From an uncultured Eubacterium sp. (GTDB lineage: Bacteria > Bacillota > Clostridia > Lachnospirales > CAG-274), in assembly GCA_900543365.1 (NCBI GenBank), contig UQRG01000008.1, forward strand, positions 1 through 25,966: a DNA stretch of 25,966 nucleotides. Direction: 5' to 3'. This document shows positions 23,233-25,966 of this stretch, in pieces. Positions within the stretch are counted from its first letter, which is position 1; every line of letters starts with the position of its first letter. A program made the position numbers and the translations under genes. Under the pieces are notes generated by a model. That model had not been told where the DNA came from. It was given only the letters and a program-made list of their open reading frames with translations, and ran no database searches.

Positions 23233-24339
23233 ATGAAAAACAAAATAATATTTATCATTATTATTGGAATACTAATCGCAGCTATTGTAAAATTAAATGC
23301 AATTGAGTTTACACCTCTTGTTAATAGTGAGGGCAAAACATTTGCAAAAGCAAGAGTTGTGCAAGTTGTAAAAGATAATATAATAGAGGACGGCACCAGA
23401 ATAGGACAACAAGATGTAATTGTTAAGATTTTAAGTGGACACTATAAAGGTCAAGAATTTAATGCTAAAAGTAATTCTGCATATTTATACGGTGCTAATT
23501 GCATACCTGGTATGAAAGTTATGGTCAGTATAAATGAACATAATGGGTATTATACTGTTAATGTTACAGGATACTACAGAGCCTTTGCATTGTATATAAT
23601 AATAGGTTTATTTTTTGTTAGTCTTTTCATTATTGGTGGCAAAAAAGGTGTTTTATCTGTATTAGGTTTAATATTTACATTTGCAATGATACTGTTTGTT
23701 TACCTGCCTATGGTTTACAGAGGATTTTCTCCATTTCTTGCAGCAGTTATAGCATCTGCGGCAACTACTGCTGTAACTATGTTTCTTGTAGGTGGTATAA
23801 CCAAAAAAGCTGTTGTTGCAATTATCGGTACTGTAGTTGGTGTTATACTTGCAGGTATACTAGCCTTTATATTTTGTAAAATGGCAGATATTACAGGATA
23901 TAATGTATCAGAAATTGATGAACTTATGTTTATTGCTCAAAATACTGCTATTAAACCTGGTGAATTATTGTTTTCAGGTATACTTATTGCATCTCTAGGT
24001 GCTGTAATGGATGTAGCAATGACCATTTCCTCTGCCTGTGAAGAAATATATCATAGAAATAATACTCTTTCTAGAAAAGAACTCTTTATTTCAGGTATGA
24101 ATATAGGAAAAGACGCTATGGGAACTATGTCAAATACACTTATACTTGCCTTTGCTGGTACATCAGTAAACACTATTGTAACATTATATGCCTATAATTA
24201 CCAATATATTTATGTTGCCAATCTTTTAAGCATAGGTATAGAAATTATTCAAGGAATAGCAGGTAGTATGGCAATCGTTTATACAGTACCAATTGTAGCC
24301 TTTATTTCGTCATTTGTATATACTCATAAAAACAATTAA
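23233..24339 (+). CDS. YibE/F family membrane protein
   Basis: Integral membrane protein of 368 residues of unknown function. Seen: one N-terminal helix (about 4-24), an extracytoplasmic beta-rich domain (about 28-112; FAKARVVQVVKDN, VIVKILSGHYKGQEF), then about seven to eight helices with family segments IIGGKKGVLSVLGLIFTFA, PFLAAVIASAATTAVTMFLVGG, LMFIAQNTAIKPGELLFSGILIASLGAVMDVAMTI and GKDAMGTMSNTLILAFAG. The layout matches YibE/F proteins of Firmicutes, once linked to transport but not proven. Start ATG follows GAGGTAA. Many relatives occur as a pair with a second YibF-like gene; here it stands alone between terminators. Confidence 0.88.
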   Translation: MKNKIIFIIIIGILIAAIVKLNAIEFTPLVNSEGKTFAKARVVQVVKDNIIEDGTRIGQQDVIVKILSGHYKGQEFNAKSNSAYLYGANCIPGMKVMVSINEHNGYYTVNVTGYYRAFALYIIIGLFFVSLFIIGGKKGVLSVLGLIFTFAMILFVYLPMVYRGFSPFLAAVIASAATTAVTMFLVGGITKKAVVAIIGTVVGVILAGILAFIFCKMADITGYNVSEIDELMFIAQNTAIKPGELLFSGILIASLGAVMDVAMTISSACEEIYHRNNTLSRKELFISGMNIGKDAMGTMSNTLILAFAGTSVNTIVTLYAYNYQYIYVANLLSIGIEIIQGIAGSMAIVYTVPIVAFISSFVYTHKNN

Positions 24340-24347
24340 TTGCAATA

Positions 24348-24389
24348 AATAAAACGGTGTAGATTATTTATTTTCTACACCGTTTTATT
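24348..24389. terminator. Bidirectional terminator between the YibE/F gene and the SLH gene
   Basis: Perfect arms of 16 bp (24348-24363 and 24374-24389) with a 10-nt loop; A/T-rich arm ends give T runs on both strands. It is 9 nt past the YibE/F stop and about 75 nt past the SLH stop. Confidence 0.9.
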
Positions 24390-24462
24390 GTTTTAATAAG
24401 CTAGGCTAATTTACAAAAAACTTTTTAATTAATATTTACTATATATAATTTTTAAACTATAA

Positions 24463-25966
24463 TTAACCAATTAAATTATAAATAATTACAGCAACTTCTG
24501 CTCTTGTTGTTTCATCCTTAGGTTTAAATTGATTATTGTCATTGCCTTTAATAATTTCTGCCTCAAAAAGTGTCTTAATACTGTCTAAAGCATAATTTGA
24601 AATATTAACTTCATCACTAAATGACTTGTATACAACACTTTTACTTAACTCTATACCTAATTTATTAGCATATCTATTTGCCATACAAGCCATATCCTGC
24701 CTTGTAATACTGTCATTAGGAGCAAAGTTATCATTATTAACACCATAAACAATTCCATTATTATATGCCCAAGCAACTGCATCATAGTACCAATTATCAC
24801 TATTTACATCTTTAAAACTGCAATTTTTATTATTTTTTGCACCAGATGCTCTATAAAGCATAGCAACAAATTCTGCCCTAGTTACACTATCATTTGGAGC
24901 AAAGTTATCATTGTTCTTACCAGATATTATACCTCTTTTGCTAAGCTCTGTAACAGCCTTATTTGCCCAATGAGATTTAGGTACATCAGTAAATGTTTTG
25001 CTACTGCTATCTACTACTGACTGTGAATTACTATTGTCTAAATCACCAGAATTGTTATTAGTGTTATTTTCTGTTGTTATTTCTGTTGTTGTTTCTGTTG
25101 TTGTTTCTGTTGTAGAAGTTGTAGTTGTATTACTAGAAGAACCTCCACCTGAACCACCTGAAGATTTATCATCATCTCCCCAATCAGAGTTGCCACCATT
25201 ATAATCTTCTTTTGTATAGTCAGCAGTATAATATAAAGAAACAACATCTCCATCTGAAAGTACAAAGCTATTGATACCTACATTAGGAATATCTCCATTT
25301 ACTTTATACATCCAACCACTATTAGGTCCTTTATCAAATTCAGATAAAGTTTTACCATTATAAGTAATTGAATGAACATAACCTTCCTCAAGACCTATAG
25401 CAGTAACTCCATTATTAATAAATATCTTTGTAATAAGGTCTGCCACATTGGAGTTTGGATTAATTGATACATTGTCTTCACTTAACCAAGTAGAATCATC
25501 ACCAACAAGAGAAAAGCTTACTCTAATATATTCATCTTCAACACTACCACTATTATTTTTAGTAGTAGTTTCTGTTGTAGCATCAGTTGTTATTTCTGTT
25601 GTTGTTTCCTCTGTTGTAGCATCAGTTGTTATTTCTGTTGTTGTTTCCTCTGTTGTCAATTCAGTTGTTGTTTCAACTTTATTGCTGCCAATAGCTACAA
25701 TATAGCCAGAATCATTTTGATAGTAAATTGTACCATTACTATCAGCAATAGGGGAATGTATACAATAATTCTTATATTCACTTAAATCAATAAGTGTCTT
25801 ACAATCTGTACCATTATATACTAATAAATCACCATTAGGTCCATTAACAGTAAAGTAAACATTAATAACACCATTGTTGTCACCAATTAATGGTGATGAC
25901 TGTGCATTATTTTCTGTTTTATAAGTATAAATTTGATTTAAGTCAGTATCAAATACACTAAAATAA
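24463..25966 (-). CDS. Cell-surface protein with PQQ-propeller-like repeats, DUF4430-like domain and three SLH domains (N-terminus outside the window)
   Basis: The last 500 residues of a larger protein; the frame is open to the window edge, and an apparent start at 25659 is a TTG inside a Thr repeat, not a true start. Seen from the N-terminal side: about 95 residues with repeats like SPIADSNGTIYYQNDSGYIVAI, which look like blades of a PQQ/WD-type propeller; a Thr/Glu linker with a 13-residue tandem repeat; a DUF4430-like domain (FSLVGDDSTWLSEDNVSI ... GPNSGWMYKVNG ... DGDVVSLYY); a Gly/Ser and Thr/Glu linker; and three SLH domains (FTDVPKSHWANKAV, FKDVNSDNWYYDAV, and a more divergent FSDEVNISNYALDSI) that hold the protein to cell-wall polymers. 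DUF4430 domains occur in cobalamin-binding-like and adhesion proteins. The substrate or partner is unknown. Confidence 0.9.
   Translation of the reverse strand, partial: YFSVFDTDLNQIYTYKTENNAQSSPLIGDNNGVINVYFTVNGPNGDLLVYNGTDCKTLIDLSEYKNYCIHSPIADSNGTIYYQNDSGYIVAIGSNKVETTTELTTEETTTEITTDATTEETTTEITTDATTETTTKNNSGSVEDEYIRVSFSLVGDDSTWLSEDNVSINPNSNVADLITKIFINNGVTAIGLEEGYVHSITYNGKTLSEFDKGPNSGWMYKVNGDIPNVGINSFVLSDGDVVSLYYTADYTKEDYNGGNSDWGDDDKSSGGSGGGSSSNTTTTSTTETTTETTTEITTENNTNNNSGDLDNSNSQSVVDSSSKTFTDVPKSHWANKAVTELSKRGIISGKNNDNFAPNDSVTRAEFVAMLYRASGAKNNKNCSFKDVNSDNWYYDAVAWAYNNGIVYGVNNDNFAPNDSITRQDMACMANRYANKLGIELSKSVVYKSFSDEVNISNYALDSIKTLFEAEIIKGNDNNQFKPKDETTRAEVAVIIYNLIG
25069..25113 (-). repeat. 12-bp repeats coding for a Thr/Glu linker
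   Basis: Near-perfect 12-bp units (TTCTGTTGTTGT on the plus strand, about 3.8 copies; the first has one base changed) encode TTTE on the minus strand, between the DUF4430-like and SLH domains. Confidence 0.85.
25571..25648 (-). repeat. Two perfect 39-bp tandem repeats in the SLH surface protein gene
   Basis: Units 25571-25609 and 25610-25648 are identical. They encode a 13-residue repeat (EETTTEITTDATT) on the minus strand, with partial copies on both sides. Identity at the DNA level, including third positions, implies recent duplication. Confidence 0.9.

Noticed and set aside
25069..25113. Regular 12-bp repeats as a CRISPR-like array
   Set aside because: Units are contiguous without spacers and encode TTTE in frame; they are a coding tandem repeat.
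24998..25265. Open frames of 62-68 codons within the SLH gene, rich in Val or Gln
   Set aside because: They are shadows of the Thr/Glu and Ser/Gly linker repeats of the minus-strand surface protein.
25657..25659. Apparent start of the SLH protein
   Set aside because: The codon is TTG within a Thr/Glu repeat with no ribosome binding site, and the frame stays open with propeller-like repeats up to the window edge.

Overview
The window is AT-rich chromosome (very low GC, strong AAGGAGG ribosome binding sites, hairpin-plus-T terminators) from an anaerobic, spore-former-lineage Firmicute. A SCIFF (ranthipeptide) precursor with its radical SAM maturase, a YtaF-like protein and SLH-type surface proteins point to class Clostridia, probably Lachnospiraceae or a neighbour. 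There are no rRNA or tRNA genes, insertion sequences, CRISPR arrays or prophage genes. It reads as ordinary core chromosome with two cell-surface genes towards the right.

Left part (1-3.5 kb, all minus strand): the start of a membrane protein, probably SecD, then the SCIFF maturase and SCIFF peptide separated by a perfect hairpin, then the ATPase YchF and a 60-residue membrane protein. Next come a plus-strand Nudix hydrolase and, converging on it, a minus-strand amino acid operon: ACT-domain protein, homoserine dehydrogenase, aspartate kinase. The aspartate kinase gene carries a well-placed internal ribosome binding site that would give a separate regulatory subunit, as known in Bacillus subtilis.

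Middle (7.3-18.6 kb): a PrsA/SurA-like foldase lipoprotein, an NhaC-type antiporter, a short RecQ helicase, a PutP-type sodium/solute symporter, TrmL tRNA methyltransferase followed by two uncharacterised genes, a P-type Ca2+ ATPase and a YtaF/MntP-like membrane protein. Sodium, proton and cation transport is a recurring theme, but the genes sit in separate transcription units, mostly bounded by bidirectional terminators.

Right part (18.6-26 kb): a zinc-ribbon protein with a kinase fold that has lost the glycine loop, the VAIK lysine and the HRD aspartate (a probable membrane-anchored pseudokinase); an intergenic region that holds a complete promoter-to-terminator unit without a convincing gene (candidate small RNA); a PerR-type regulator with a Fur/Per-box in its own leader; a secreted purple-acid-phosphatase-like enzyme with a Thr/Glu linker and a copper-amine-oxidase-N-like domain; a YibE/F family membrane protein; and the C-terminal 500 residues of an SLH surface protein with PQQ-propeller-like repeats and a DUF4430-like domain.

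The most interesting items are the pseudokinase, the candidate small RNA before perR, the stoichiometry hairpin and palindromic promoter of the SCIFF pair, and the internal start in lysC. I did not find a clearly new multi-gene system.
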